Position numbers and translations under genes: made by a program. The notes under the pieces are model-generated. The model saw nothing but the letters and a program-made list of their open reading frames with translations, was not told where the DNA came from and searched no databases. From DYJK01 sp964464825 (GTDB taxonomy: Bacteria > Bacteroidota > Ignavibacteria > Ignavibacteriales > Melioribacteraceae), in NCBI GenBank assembly GCA_964464825.1, contig CAYXKL010000004.1, positions 1 through 49,361 on the forward strand: DNA of 49,361 bases. The letters are read 5' to 3'. Of this stretch, positions 1-9,116 are shown in pieces (within the stretch, counting starts at the first letter, position 1; every line of letters starts with the position of its first letter).

Positions 1-1
1 G

Positions 2-952
2 GATAAGATTGGCTCTGATGCTTTTATAAATTATAAATTTTTACGGTTCAAAAATTTGGGTTTAGATGTAGGATCAAGGATTAACATTAAAAATTTATCT
101 GCAAAAGGAGATTTTATTGAACCGAGATTCAGCTTTAGTCTAATCATATATCCGCAATTATCTTTGAAAGGTTCTGTCGGTATTTATCAGCAAGAATTGA
201 CTACAATAGTTGATGAAAGAGAAGTACTCTCATTATTTGATCCGGTTGTAATAATTCCAGATTATCTAAAGAAATCAAAAGCAGCTCATTATATAATTGG
301 TATCTCTACTAAACCTTCTAACTATTTATCTATTGAAGCAGAGGCATTTTATAAAAAAATATATTCAGCACCTACGTTAAATGAAAACAAATCACTTTAC
401 AGTGAGACTGATCTTATTCCAAGCACCGGTGAATCATACGGAAGTGAGATATTAATAAATCTAAATCTACTTCCGGTTGAGATTTCGTTATCATATACAC
501 TTGCTTGGGCATTCAAAGAAGTTGAAGGGGAGAGATATTCACCAAGATATGATTCGCGTCATAATGTTAATTTTTCATTTTCATACCAGCTGCCATATAA
601 TTGGAGATTCGGTGCTAATTGGATTTATCATTCCGGATTTCCATTTACACAACAGATAGGATTTTACGATAAGCTTTCCATAAATGATTTTCTTGATGAT
701 TATAATATTTATAACACACTCTATCCGGTGCAGATTTTCGGTTATAAAAATGCAGTTCGTTTAACCGATTATCACAGACTTGATTTGGTACTTTCAAAAA
801 AAATTGATTTTGATATTTTCAGATTATCACTTGATATAAGCGCAATTAATGTTTATGATAGAAAAAATATTTATTATTTTGAACAGAGTACCGGTAAAAG
901 AGTGAATATGCTTCCATTTCTTTTAACTGGAACATTAAAATTAGAATTATGA
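2..952 (+). CDS. TonB-dependent outer-membrane receptor, C-terminal part
   Basis: The reading frame is open from base 2, so this is the 3' end of a larger gene whose start lies outside the window. The visible 316 or so residues are alternating polar/aromatic strands typical of the last strands of an outer-membrane beta-barrel, with a segment around YSPRYDSRHNVNFSFSYQ that is common near the end of Bacteroidota TonB-dependent receptors. A TTG at 56 could be mistaken for a start but the frame continues upstream of it. The stop overlaps the next start (ATGA at 949-952), so the two genes are translationally coupled. The substrate cannot be read from this part. Confidence 0.75.
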   Translation, partial: DKIGSDAFINYKFLRFKNLGLDVGSRINIKNLSAKGDFIEPRFSFSLIIYPQLSLKGSVGIYQQELTTIVDEREVLSLFDPVVIIPDYLKKSKAAHYIIGISTKPSNYLSIEAEAFYKKIYSAPTLNENKSLYSETDLIPSTGESYGSEILINLNLLPVEISLSYTLAWAFKEVEGERYSPRYDSRHNVNFSFSYQLPYNWRFGANWIYHSGFPFTQQIGFYDKLSINDFLDDYNIYNTLYPVQIFGYKNAVRLTDYHRLDLVLSKKIDFDIFRLSLDISAINVYDRKNIYYFEQSTGKRVNMLPFLLTGTLKLEL

Positions 953-1941
953 AAAGATTACAGTCATCCATATTATTTTTTATAATAGTGTTATTAATAA
1001 TTTCTTGCGAGGAAAATATTTCTCCGTATGGAGAATTACCGGTTAAATATTCAGTAAATTTTATATTACGAAGTGATACCACCATGCAGACTGCGTATAT
1101 TTCAAAAATGTACGCAGCAGAGAATATGAATCCAGATAATCTTACAGAAGATCCATTTGTTCCCGGTGCAATTGTTTCAATAAAATATACTGATTCCGGC
1201 AGAGAATATAGACTTAACGATACAGTTGATGTTACGAAAATTAACGAGAGATTTAATTCACCTTCGCAATATTATTACTTAAATAATTTCACTCCTTTAC
1301 CTGGTAAAGAGATTCTACTCACAGTAAAACTTCCCAATGGAAACTCATTAAGCTCAATAACCAAATTACCGGATCCGGTTACATTTGATCAAAATGGAAC
1401 TACACCATTTATTCCCGGTCCATATATTGGCAATGATACAAATTATATTAAAATCGCATGGTTGAACAGCAATAGTGAATTAGTTAATGCTGCTAAAGTG
1501 AATCTTGTGTATTATTACCGAGAATTAAGCGGAGAAAAAACAAAACATAAAGTACAAGTTCCTCTAAATTTTATTTATACGAATAGTGACAAAGAACCGG
1601 TTTTTGTTGAGATGTCTTTTAATAATAATCTTAGAATTAACAGGTTATTTTTAGAAGAAGTATTGTATAGTATTTCTGAAGGGAATGATTCAAAAGCGAG
1701 ATTTTCTATTGCACCGCTCGAAATTGATATTTTTTCTTTTGATGAAAATTTAACCCGGTACTATTCGGCTGATCTATTTTTCGATTTTGGTTTTACTGTT
1801 AGAAATTATCCCGGTGATTTAACAAATATTGAAGGCGGTTACGGATTCTTCGGTTCATATTCACATACAAAAAAAATTATTAAGTTCGATTCGCAATATT
1901 TACTCAAGACTTTTGGATATTTACGAGAAGTAACAAATTAA
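949..1941 (+). CDS. DUF4249-like surface/periplasmic lipoprotein
   Basis: A 330-residue protein with a lipoprotein signal: short basic N-terminus, hydrophobic run and Cys20 after IIS. The body has the pattern of DUF4249 proteins: an early beta domain with a DPFVPGA...Y segment and a C-terminal NIEGGYGFFGSYS-like ending. In Bacteroidota such lipoproteins are commonly encoded directly after a TonB-dependent receptor, as here (4-base overlap). The biochemical role of the family is unknown; an accessory role for the receptor is inference. The family name is recognised by pattern only. Confidence 0.6.
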   Translation: MKRLQSSILFFIIVLLIISCEENISPYGELPVKYSVNFILRSDTTMQTAYISKMYAAENMNPDNLTEDPFVPGAIVSIKYTDSGREYRLNDTVDVTKINERFNSPSQYYYLNNFTPLPGKEILLTVKLPNGNSLSSITKLPDPVTFDQNGTTPFIPGPYIGNDTNYIKIAWLNSNSELVNAAKVNLVYYYRELSGEKTKHKVQVPLNFIYTNSDKEPVFVEMSFNNNLRINRLFLEEVLYSISEGNDSKARFSIAPLEIDIFSFDENLTRYYSADLFFDFGFTVRNYPGDLTNIEGGYGFFGSYSHTKKIIKFDSQYLLKTFGYLREVTN

Positions 1942-1943
1942 AG

Positions 1944-1971
1944 AAAGAACCCGCTGATTAGCGGGCTCTTT
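1944..1971. terminator. Bidirectional intrinsic terminator
   Basis: A 12-bp stem with one mismatch (arms 1944-1955 and 1960-1971, loop GATT). It is flanked by A-rich sequence on one side and T-rich on the other, and lies between two convergent genes, so it can serve both strands. Confidence 0.8.
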
Positions 1972-1979
1972 AACTGAAA

Positions 1980-3788
1980 TTATTTTAATATTACAATTTG
2001 GTACGGTTGTAATTCTAATTCACTACCACTATTGTATTCTACTCCGCTTATTAAATCTATAACTTTATCTTTAATATTAAAATCTATTTTTATTGAAACT
2101 TTGTTATTATTTATAATGATATTGAGCGATTCATCGTCGCTCGTTCTCTTATAAGCTAAAATATTATTATCATTATCAATAATAGTAAAATCAATATCAC
2201 CTAAAGATAGTACCTTGTTTGTATTTCTGATGCCAGCTAATTTTTTAATCCAATCATATAGATTCTGGTCAAATTTTACTTTATCAGGTTCTCTCGTAAA
2301 ATTAAATGGATGAGCCGATTCGCTTTCATAAATAAATTCTGGCCAAACATTAGGTTTACGGCAGTCGGGATCATCACCTCCCCACATACCGGCTTCATCA
2401 CCATTGTAAATGTGCGGTGCACCCGGGAAAGTAAATGCAATTCCATATGCAAGCATCTGTTTCTTAATTTCTAATTCATTCGGTTTACGAATTTCAAATT
2501 CTTTATTATCTCTTGCATTGCCGGCGTGATCATACTGTCCATCCGGATTAACCGCTAAAGACGCTAACCGCTCAGTATCATGACTTCCAAGCAGATTCAT
2601 CATAACATAAAAATTTTCTTTTGGATAATCACTCATTATAGTTTTAATAGTATCAACAAAACCTTTTGGACCAATATTTACTTTGTTCGCAAGAATAAAA
2701 TCTTTTACTGCACGTGTAAACCGGTAATTCATTACAGCATCAAACTGATCACCTTGCAGCCATGGTGATGCATTGAACATTTTATACTCTCTCCAATTTT
2801 CCCACCATACTTCACCTGTAATGTATGCATCGGGATTAATTTCTCTCACCCAATTTCTAAAAGTTTTCCAAAATTCATGGCTCACCATTTCAGCTACATC
2901 AAGTCGCCAGCCATCCACACCATCGGAAGGATCACCATCTCCATTCGGATCCATCCATCGTTTTATGACTGCATGTATATGTTCTTTTGGACCGGTTACA
3001 ATTCCTTTTTCATCTTCACGAATTTCAGGAAGATCTTTTATACCTACCCATCCAGTCCAATCAAATTCATTTTTTTCTGTTGATGGGTCATCCCATTTTG
3101 TAATCGTGAACCAATCTTTATAAACCGAATTCTGCTGATTCTTTTTAATGTCTTGAAATGCCCAAGAAGTTAAACCCATATGATTAAAAACACCGTCAAT
3201 AATTATTTTCATTTCACGTTTGTGAACCTCTTTGATTAAATCTAAAAATAATTTATCAGCACTTGTCCACTGCCATGTAGAAGGCTCACCTGGATTTTCA
3301 GATGACCAAATTTTTCTGTCACCTTCGGGGTCGGGTCCAAAATTGTTATCGATATGGTGATACATTGTAGCATCATATTTGTGAAGTGAAGGTGATTCAA
3401 AAATTGGATTAAGATAAATAGCTGTTACACCAAGTTCTTTTAGGTAATCAAGTTTATTAATAATTCCTTGCAGATCGCCACCGTATCTTCGGATGTTCAC
3501 GATCTCGTAAAAATTCTTACTAAGTTTTTCTTCCCAAGGTTGCAGCTTATACCAATCGGAAGTCCATGGATGGATTTGCCATCCATCGGGAACATAAAAA
3601 GGCCATGCACCTTCCATATCAACCGGTAGCGGATCATTACTCGGATCTCCGTTCATAAATCTTTCTGGAAATATCTGATACCAAACTGCTTCTTTTGCCC
3701 ATGATGGAACTTGTTTAATGTTTTTTTCTTGTGCTGAACAATTATTTAGTAGAATTAATGCTGATATAAAGAAGAGTCCTTTCTTCAT
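1980..3788 (-). CDS. GH13 alpha-amylase family lipoprotein
   Basis: A 602-residue secreted glycoside hydrolase of clan GH-H. Start chosen at 3788 because a GGAGG lies 5 bases upstream and a lipoprotein signal with Cys17 (LLNNC) follows; the longer frame to 3860 has no ribosome-binding site. The four conserved GH13 regions are visible: DGVFNH at 198-203, DGWRLDVAE at 292-300 (nucleophile Asp297), GEVW with acid/base Glu326, and SHD with Asp404. A PNGDGDP loop at 281-287 looks like a calcium site. The early YQIFPERF segment fits neopullulanase/cyclomaltodextrinase-type enzymes, so alpha-glucan or maltodextrin hydrolysis at the cell surface is likely. A TAGATTTG box (3858-3865, minus strand) resembles the Bacteroidota -7 element. 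Confidence 0.9.
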   Translation of the reverse strand: MKKGLFFISALILLNNCSAQEKNIKQVPSWAKEAVWYQIFPERFMNGDPSNDPLPVDMEGAWPFYVPDGWQIHPWTSDWYKLQPWEEKLSKNFYEIVNIRRYGGDLQGIINKLDYLKELGVTAIYLNPIFESPSLHKYDATMYHHIDNNFGPDPEGDRKIWSSENPGEPSTWQWTSADKLFLDLIKEVHKREMKIIIDGVFNHMGLTSWAFQDIKKNQQNSVYKDWFTITKWDDPSTEKNEFDWTGWVGIKDLPEIREDEKGIVTGPKEHIHAVIKRWMDPNGDGDPSDGVDGWRLDVAEMVSHEFWKTFRNWVREINPDAYITGEVWWENWREYKMFNASPWLQGDQFDAVMNYRFTRAVKDFILANKVNIGPKGFVDTIKTIMSDYPKENFYVMMNLLGSHDTERLASLAVNPDGQYDHAGNARDNKEFEIRKPNELEIKKQMLAYGIAFTFPGAPHIYNGDEAGMWGGDDPDCRKPNVWPEFIYESESAHPFNFTREPDKVKFDQNLYDWIKKLAGIRNTNKVLSLGDIDFTIIDNDNNILAYKRTSDDESLNIIINNNKVSIKIDFNIKDKVIDLISGVEYNSGSELELQPYQIVILK

Positions 3789-4121
3789 TAATGCCTCCAA
3801 AGCGTAAAAATAATATCTAAATATATTTATCTTTTTTGTAAATAAGATTAAAAATAACAAATCTAAAATGGAGAATTTAAGAGATTTTTGTTATTCTTGT
3901 AACCGCTTTTTGAAAAATTTTAGTGTAAAATTAACGCTATGTAGTTGGAAATCGGGAGTCTTAAAACTCAAAGATTTAGAATTGGAAAAGATACGGAGAG
4001 TTGGCAGAGTCCCGCCAAAGGCTAGTGAAGGTTGCCTGTCCCGTTTACGGGAAATGCGCCAGTCTCGTTGAACAAAGTGAAATCCCTTCGGGAAAAAACC
4101 TTAAGGATGTTTAATAAATTT
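3789..4121. other. Gene-free stretch between amylase and tRNA-Ser
   Basis: No convincing gene. It holds the presumed amylase promoter (minus strand, about 3858-3865), a 16-bp copy of the tRNA-Ser 5' end (3995-4010), and two small GC hairpins (CCCGTTTACGGG at 4040-4051 and TCCCTTCGGGA at 4083-4093) in an otherwise AT-rich spacer. Short ORFs here on both strands look like chance. Confidence 0.5.
3995..4010 (+). repeat. Duplicate of tRNA-Ser 5' end
   Basis: GGAGAGTTGGCAGAGT here is identical to 4122-4137, the acceptor arm and D-arm start of tRNA-Ser. What follows does not fold as a tRNA, so this is a partial copy, 127 bp upstream of the intact gene. Confidence 0.8.
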
Positions 4122-4208
4122 GGAGAGTTGGCAGAGTGGTTGAATGCGGCGGTCTTGAAAACCGTTAAGGATGCAAGTCCTTCCGGGGTTCGAATCCCTG
4201 ACTCTCCG
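4122..4208 (+). tRNA. tRNA-Ser(UGA)
   Basis: An 87-base class II tRNA. The acceptor arms pair GGAGAGT with ACTCTCC, followed by discriminator G. The anticodon loop CTTGAAA places anticodon TGA at 4156-4158 on a 5-bp stem, there is a long variable arm, and the T-arm is GGGGTTCGAATCCC. CCA is not encoded. A terminator follows directly. Confidence 0.95.
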
Positions 4209-4216
4209 CACATAAT

Positions 4217-4246
4217 AAAAGCTCACAATAACAAGTGAGCTTTTTT
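4217..4246 (+). terminator. Intrinsic terminator after tRNA-Ser
   Basis: Arms AAAAGCTCAC (4217-4226) and GTGAGCTTTT (4235-4244) form a 10-bp stem with an 8-base loop, continued by a T-rich run. It ends the tRNA transcript. Confidence 0.85.
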
Positions 4247-4417
4247 ATTTTTAAATAATCTTCAACCAGATTCACACTATATGAAATTAGCATAGTTCTA
4301 AATAGTGATTAAAAAACAAAATCGTTATTTTATTTCAGTGGTTTTTGAGAGTACTGTTTGCAAGGTTTAGAATAATAAAAAACTAATAAATTATATGAAG
4401 TGATAAAAATTTTATTA

Positions 4418-6670
4418 ATGAAGAAAATTTTTTTAGTAATATTATTTGGATTATTAATAATCAATTTAAGGATTCACTCCCAAACTCTGTCTCCTCTTGA
4501 TAGTCTTGATATCTATAATCCATTTACTCAATCTGATCAATTAAGAAGAATTATTAAAACTCGTCTCTCAATTTTAAGCGGAGAGAACAAAACTTTAATA
4601 AATAAATACGCCATTCAAATTGAGAATGCAAGAAAATCCAATTCGAAACTTGATGAAGCTGAAGCATTGGTAAATACCGGTTATATTTTTTTCAAATCTG
4701 CACTATACAATTTAGCATTAGATTATTATATGAGGGCACTTGATATTTATGAAGAAATAAAGGAAACAACAAAAGCAGCAATTGTGGAAATTGATATTGG
4801 GCGTACGTATTATTTTGCAGATTTAGTTTCACATTCTAAAGATTACATCGCTAATGCATATCGAAAATTAGTTAAGACGAACAATGAAGAATTAATTGCG
4901 TATGCAAATTATGCTATGGGGATTATAGTCGATAATCCGGAAAGAAGAGAAGCACATTTTAAAAAAGCACTGGAAATTCAAAAACAAATAATTAAAAATA
5001 AACCTGATGATTATAAAGCAAAAGAAAATTATTCAAGATATCTAAATGCAAACGGTCACACAGAACTAGCCTTAAAAATAGCAGAGGAAATTGACGATAA
5101 ATGGTTAATGGTGCTTTACCTCAATAATATTGGGCAAATAAAATACATTGAAGGCAAATACAAAGATGCTATTGAGATTTATCAACGATCATTAAAAATC
5201 AGTAAAGCTGCAAAGCTGATGGGACTTCTAAAAAATTCTTATGTAAATCTGGCTGTTATTTATAGGTTATTGGGGGATTGGCAAAAATCTGCAAAGTATA
5301 GAGAGATAGCTGCATTTATTATAGAACGACTTTATGAAGAACAATATTCTATTCAGTTGAGTGAAATAAGAGTAAAATACGAAACGAGAAAAAAGGAATT
5401 AGAAAATGAATTTTTGAAAAAAGAAAAAGAAATTATGCAAGGAAGAATAGATGATGAAATTAAACTTAATTACTTCTTATTATTAACAATATTAGGAATT
5501 TCCTTTACAACAGCTTTAGCAATTCTGAGCAGAAGAAAAATAAAATCGGCTAATGTATTATTAGCCAAACAAAAAGATGAAATTAAAGTTAAGAATGAAA
5601 TTCTTGAATCATTGAATTCAGAGCTGCGGAAAAGTGAAGATAATCTAAATATTGCAATGTCTACTGCACATTTGGCAAATTGGGAATGGAATTTGGCTAA
5701 GGATGAAATAACCTATTCAAAAGAACTTCCTAAAATATATGGCTTGAAAGATGAGGAATTAAAAACAAATCCGAGAAAAATTATTTTAGAAAAAATTCAT
5801 CCGGATGATAGAGAATCATTTATAAATTATTTCTATGAGAACTTTGATAATAAAAAATCACAAGAAAGTGAATACAGAATAATAAACAACGGTGAAGTAA
5901 AATGGATTCGTGCTAAAAGAATCCCTATTTTTAATGATGATGGACAATTAATTAAAATATTAGGAACAGTTCAGGAAATTACAGAGAGCAAGAAAAATGA
6001 AGAGACTAAAATTCAATTAGCATTACAACAAACTTTTACAGAACAGTTAATAAAATCTCAAGAAGAAGAAAGAAAAAGAATAGCAAGTGAAATACACGAT
6101 AGTCTTGGTCAGGATATACTTTTAATAAAAAGTAGAGCTCAGCTCGGATTGAAAGTAGAAAATCTTGATCCTTTTGCAATTGAGCAATTAGAAAAAATCA
6201 ATGATTCATCAGGAAATTTATTAAATCTGGTAAGGGAGATTTCATTTGATTTGAGACCGGCACATTTAGAAAGATTAGGATTAACCGAAGTTATTATATC
6301 TTTAATTAAAAAAGTATCAGAAACAACAAAAATAAATTTTAAACATAACATCGATAATATCGATAAATTATTAAGTAGTGATAATGAAATTAATTTATAT
6401 CGTATTATTCAGGAAGGTTTAAGTAATATTGTAAAACATTCTGAAGCAAGTAAAGCTGATATTAATATTAAAAAAATGGAAAATCATATTTTAGTTGAAA
6501 TAATTGATGACGGAAAAGGTTTTGAATTAAATACAAAAAATATAAAGTCATATGGATTCGGATTAATAAATATTACTAATAGAATTAAAATAATGAATGG
6601 TGAATTAACTTTAAATTCCCAAAGTATCACCAGTGCAAAATTATCTATTACAATTCCTTTTAGTAAATAA
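4418..6670 (+). CDS. TPR-PAS sensor histidine kinase (NarL-partner type)
   Basis: About 750 residues. Order: signal sequence (MKKIFLVILFG...), tetratricopeptide repeats over about 75-310, a coiled coil and a transmembrane helix near 352-372, a second coiled coil, a PAS domain near 410-525, a HisKA_3 dimerisation domain with phosphoacceptor His560 in IASEIHDSLGQ, and an HATPase_c domain whose N-box is EGLSNIVKH and G-box DDGKGF. A GTG six codons upstream (4400) is an alternative start; neither has a clear ribosome-binding site and I prefer the ATG because the signal sequence begins there. The stop overlaps the next start by one base (TAATG), so kinase and regulator are coupled. TPR-linked kinases of this type sense unknown signals. 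Confidence 0.88.
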   Translation: MKKIFLVILFGLLIINLRIHSQTLSPLDSLDIYNPFTQSDQLRRIIKTRLSILSGENKTLINKYAIQIENARKSNSKLDEAEALVNTGYIFFKSALYNLALDYYMRALDIYEEIKETTKAAIVEIDIGRTYYFADLVSHSKDYIANAYRKLVKTNNEELIAYANYAMGIIVDNPERREAHFKKALEIQKQIIKNKPDDYKAKENYSRYLNANGHTELALKIAEEIDDKWLMVLYLNNIGQIKYIEGKYKDAIEIYQRSLKISKAAKLMGLLKNSYVNLAVIYRLLGDWQKSAKYREIAAFIIERLYEEQYSIQLSEIRVKYETRKKELENEFLKKEKEIMQGRIDDEIKLNYFLLLTILGISFTTALAILSRRKIKSANVLLAKQKDEIKVKNEILESLNSELRKSEDNLNIAMSTAHLANWEWNLAKDEITYSKELPKIYGLKDEELKTNPRKIILEKIHPDDRESFINYFYENFDNKKSQESEYRIINNGEVKWIRAKRIPIFNDDGQLIKILGTVQEITESKKNEETKIQLALQQTFTEQLIKSQEEERKRIASEIHDSLGQDILLIKSRAQLGLKVENLDPFAIEQLEKINDSSGNLLNLVREISFDLRPAHLERLGLTEVIISLIKKVSETTKINFKHNIDNIDKLLSSDNEINLYRIIQEGLSNIVKHSEASKADINIKKMENHILVEIIDDGKGFELNTKNIKSYGFGLINITNRIKIMNGELTLNSQSITSAKLSITIPFSK

Positions 6671-7314
6671 TGAATAAAAAATTAAAAATATTTGTAGCAG
6701 ATGATCATCCTTTGTTATTGGAAGGTTTACTTTATATGCTAAAAAAAAGAGAAAACTTTATTATTGTTGGTCAAGCTGCAGATGGACAGGAAGCATTAAA
6801 AAAAATCCGCGAATTGAATCCAGATATTGCAATACTCGATATTCAAATGCCGAAGTTAGATGGATTAGAAGTAAGTAAAATTATTCTCAAAGAAAAAATT
6901 CAAACTAAAATAATTATTCTCACAATGTTTAAGGATGAAGAATTAATTAAAAAGGTAATAAATCTTGGTATAAAAGGTTATGTATTGAAAGAGAATGCCG
7001 TTAATGATATAGTAAACTGCATAGAAAGTGTTGCGGAAGATAAATTTTTTATTAGTCCCCAGGTATCAGATATACTTTTGAAGCTAAAACAAAATGAGAA
7101 AAAAACTGACGAAGACATACTCACTACTTCAGAAAGAAAAATATTGGATCTTATTGCACTTGAAAAAAGCAGTAAAGAAATTGCAGAGGAATTATACATA
7201 AGTGTTAAAACTGTAGAAAACCACAGAAGTAATATTTGTAAAAAACTAGGAATCACAGGTAATTCAGCATTACTGAAATATGCATTAAAGACAAAATCAT
7301 CCGTAAGTAAATAA
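6670..7314 (+). CDS. NarL/LuxR-type response regulator
   Basis: 214 residues. The N-terminal receiver domain has the acidic pair DD at 11-12 and phosphoacceptor Asp57 in AILDIQMP. The C-terminal LuxR-type helix-turn-helix (about 149-205) contains LTTSERKILDLIA and the recognition segment ISVKTVENHRSNI. It is coupled to the preceding HisKA_3 kinase, which is the expected partner. The two small secreted protein genes downstream, in the same direction, are possible targets; that is inference from position. Confidence 0.92.
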   Translation: MNKKLKIFVADDHPLLLEGLLYMLKKRENFIIVGQAADGQEALKKIRELNPDIAILDIQMPKLDGLEVSKIILKEKIQTKIIILTMFKDEELIKKVINLGIKGYVLKENAVNDIVNCIESVAEDKFFISPQVSDILLKLKQNEKKTDEDILTTSERKILDLIALEKSSKEIAEELYISVKTVENHRSNICKKLGITGNSALLKYALKTKSSVSK

Positions 7315-7480
7315 GCTCTTTCTAGGTGCCAGCCCTTATATAATTTTTAAAAATGAAGTCCCGTCCCTATTACCATTATATAACTTAAAAATTAATTTAA
7401 TGTGTAATAGTTCTATCAAGCTCTCTTTGGCTTGAGAGATTGTTTAAAAAATATATTATCATAAATCAATTGGAGGTACA

Positions 7481-7840
7481 ATGAAAAAGTTATTTTTTAT
7501 TCTTTTTGTTGTTTTAATGTCTTCAGTTTCATTAAAAACTTATGCTCAGGAACAAAATTTTATTCTTGTTAATGCCACTGGCGTAGTCATTAACAATGTT
7601 TACATCAGTCCTAATGATGTAAACGATTGGGAAGAAGATGTTCTCGGACCAGATGTTTTTAATGATGGCGAAGAAACTGAAATACAATTTCATCCAATGG
7701 AAGATGCTTGTCTATGGGATCTAAAAGTAACTGATAAAGAAGGCAATGCAATTATCTGGCAAGATATAGATCTTTGCAAATGGTATGTAATTACTCTTTA
7801 TTGGGATGGTGAAACAGCTACTGCGACATTTGAAGAATAA
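7481..7840 (+). CDS. Small secreted protein, paralogue 1
   Basis: 119 residues with a signal peptide ending near YAQ and a GGAGG ribosome-binding site 5 bases before the ATG. The mature part of about 95 residues carries VNATGVVINNVYISP, a central W..DVLG, then ACLWDLKV and W.DIDLCKW.VITLYWD. It aligns by eye along its whole length with the next gene product; two cysteines (in ACLW and DLCKW) are shared and may form a disulphide. No enzyme motif is visible. I do not recognise a named family with confidence. Confidence 0.75.
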   Translation: MKKLFFILFVVLMSSVSLKTYAQEQNFILVNATGVVINNVYISPNDVNDWEEDVLGPDVFNDGEETEIQFHPMEDACLWDLKVTDKEGNAIIWQDIDLCKWYVITLYWDGETATATFEE

Positions 7841-7891
7841 TATTGATTTTAAGAATTTATTATTCCATAATTATAAAAGAAAGAATTTTAA

Positions 7892-8266
7892 GTGAAAAGA
7901 AGTTTATTGTTTTTATTGATAGCTCTGGTATTTGGGATTTCTCAAGGATCATTTGCCCAGGTAACCCAATATTTTACAATTATTAATAAAACCGGGATGC
8001 CAATTAATAAAATATTTGTTGCACCGGTAACAGATTCTGAAAAATGGAGTGATAATATAATTGGTGCAGAATCTTTGAATAATGATGATGTAAAAACTCT
8101 CTTTTTTACTAAAAATAATTTTCCGGAAGATTGTGTATGGGATATTAAAGTAATTAACAACAATGGAAATTCTTTTATCTGGTATGATATCGACTTCTGC
8201 AAATACCATACAATAACATTGTATTGGGATGAAAATAAAGATAGAGGGTGGACTGAATTTAAATAA
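7892..8266 (+). CDS. Small secreted protein, paralogue 2
   Basis: 124 residues starting at a GTG. The signal peptide ends near SFAQ and is followed by a domain homologous to the previous gene: INKTGMPINKIFVAP, W.DNIIG, DCVWDIKV and W.DIDFCKYHTITLYWDE. The 51-base gap and shared orientation indicate tandem duplication and probable co-transcription, ended by the terminator at 8288. Divergence between the copies is substantial, so the duplication is not recent. Function unknown. Confidence 0.72.
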   Translation: MKRSLLFLLIALVFGISQGSFAQVTQYFTIINKTGMPINKIFVAPVTDSEKWSDNIIGAESLNNDDVKTLFFTKNNFPEDCVWDIKVINNNGNSFIWYDIDFCKYHTITLYWDENKDRGWTEFK

Positions 8267-8287
8267 CCATCAAATTTATTAATATTG

Positions 8288-8316
8288 AGGGCATGTGATC
8301 ATGCCCTTAATTTTTT
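8288..8316 (+). terminator. Intrinsic terminator
   Basis: Perfect 8-bp stem AGGGCATG/CATGCCCT (8288-8295 and 8300-8307) with loop TGAT, followed by TAATTTTTT. Confidence 0.88.
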
Positions 8317-8333
8317 AATCTGGTAAGGTGATT

Positions 8334-9104
8334 ATGACTTCACACAAAATAGAATATGAAATTATTGGAGATGATTTACAACTTGTAGAGATATTACTCG
8401 ATCCAGGTGAAACAGTTATTGCTGAAGCCGGTGCTATGTGTTACCTGGAAGATAATATAAATTTTGAAGCAAAATTAGGTGACGGTTCTAAAGAAGGGAA
8501 AGGATTCTTTGGTAAAGTTATGGATGCCGGAAAACGTGTACTAGCCGGGCAATCAATTTTTTTAACACATTTTACAAACACCGGAAGCAAAAAAAGAAAA
8601 GTTTCATTTGCAGCACCATATCCGGGCAAAATTATTTCTCTAGATTTAAATGAATATGGAAAAGAAATTCTTTGTCAAAAAGAATCATTTTTATGTGCGG
8701 CTCTTGGTACAAGTATAAACATTGCATTTACTAAAAAATTAGGTGCCGGATTTTTTGGTGGGGAAGGTTTCATTTTAGAAAAAATCAATGGAGATGGACT
8801 TGTGTTTCTACATGCTGGGGGAACAATAGTAAAAAAAGAATTGAAAGGAGAGACTTTACGAGTAGATACCGGCTGTTTAGTTGCTTTCACTCAAGGGCTC
8901 GATTATGATATTGAAAAAGCGGGAAACCTTAAAACTATGTTTTTAGGTGGAGAAGGATTGTTCCTCGCAACAATAAACGGAACAGGAACTGTTTATTTAC
9001 AAAGTCTTCCATTCTCAAGATTAGCTGAAAGAATAATTGCTATGGTTCCAACTCCATCTTCAAATGCTTCCGGTACGTCTATCTCATTTGGTAATAAAAA
9101 TTAA
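8334..9104 (+). CDS. AIM24 / TIGR00266 family protein
   Basis: 256 residues. The start at 8334 is preferred over GTG 8328 because TIGR00266 proteins begin with M.SH.I.YEI.GDD and AAGGTG precedes this ATG. Family hallmarks are LDPGETVIAEAGAMCYLE near residue 25, glycine-rich GFFGKV and LGAGFFGGEGFILEKINGDG in the middle, a DTGCLVAFT segment, and a GGEGLF repeat. The fold is a pseudo-threefold beta helix related to mitochondrial AIM24; the bacterial role is not established. It is followed 12 bases later by a lipoprotein gene. Confidence 0.88.
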   Translation: MTSHKIEYEIIGDDLQLVEILLDPGETVIAEAGAMCYLEDNINFEAKLGDGSKEGKGFFGKVMDAGKRVLAGQSIFLTHFTNTGSKKRKVSFAAPYPGKIISLDLNEYGKEILCQKESFLCAALGTSINIAFTKKLGAGFFGGEGFILEKINGDGLVFLHAGGTIVKKELKGETLRVDTGCLVAFTQGLDYDIEKAGNLKTMFLGGEGLFLATINGTGTVYLQSLPFSRLAERIIAMVPTPSSNASGTSISFGNKN

Positions 9105-9116
9105 AGGAATAATACA

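Noticed and set aside
3868..4071. 67-codon plus-strand ORF between amylase and tRNA-Ser
   Set aside because: No ribosome-binding site, improbable composition, and it runs through the partial tRNA copy and hairpins.
4022..4213. Minus-strand ORF starting MCGESGIRTPE
   Set aside because: This is antisense to tRNA-Ser, a well-known false ORF.
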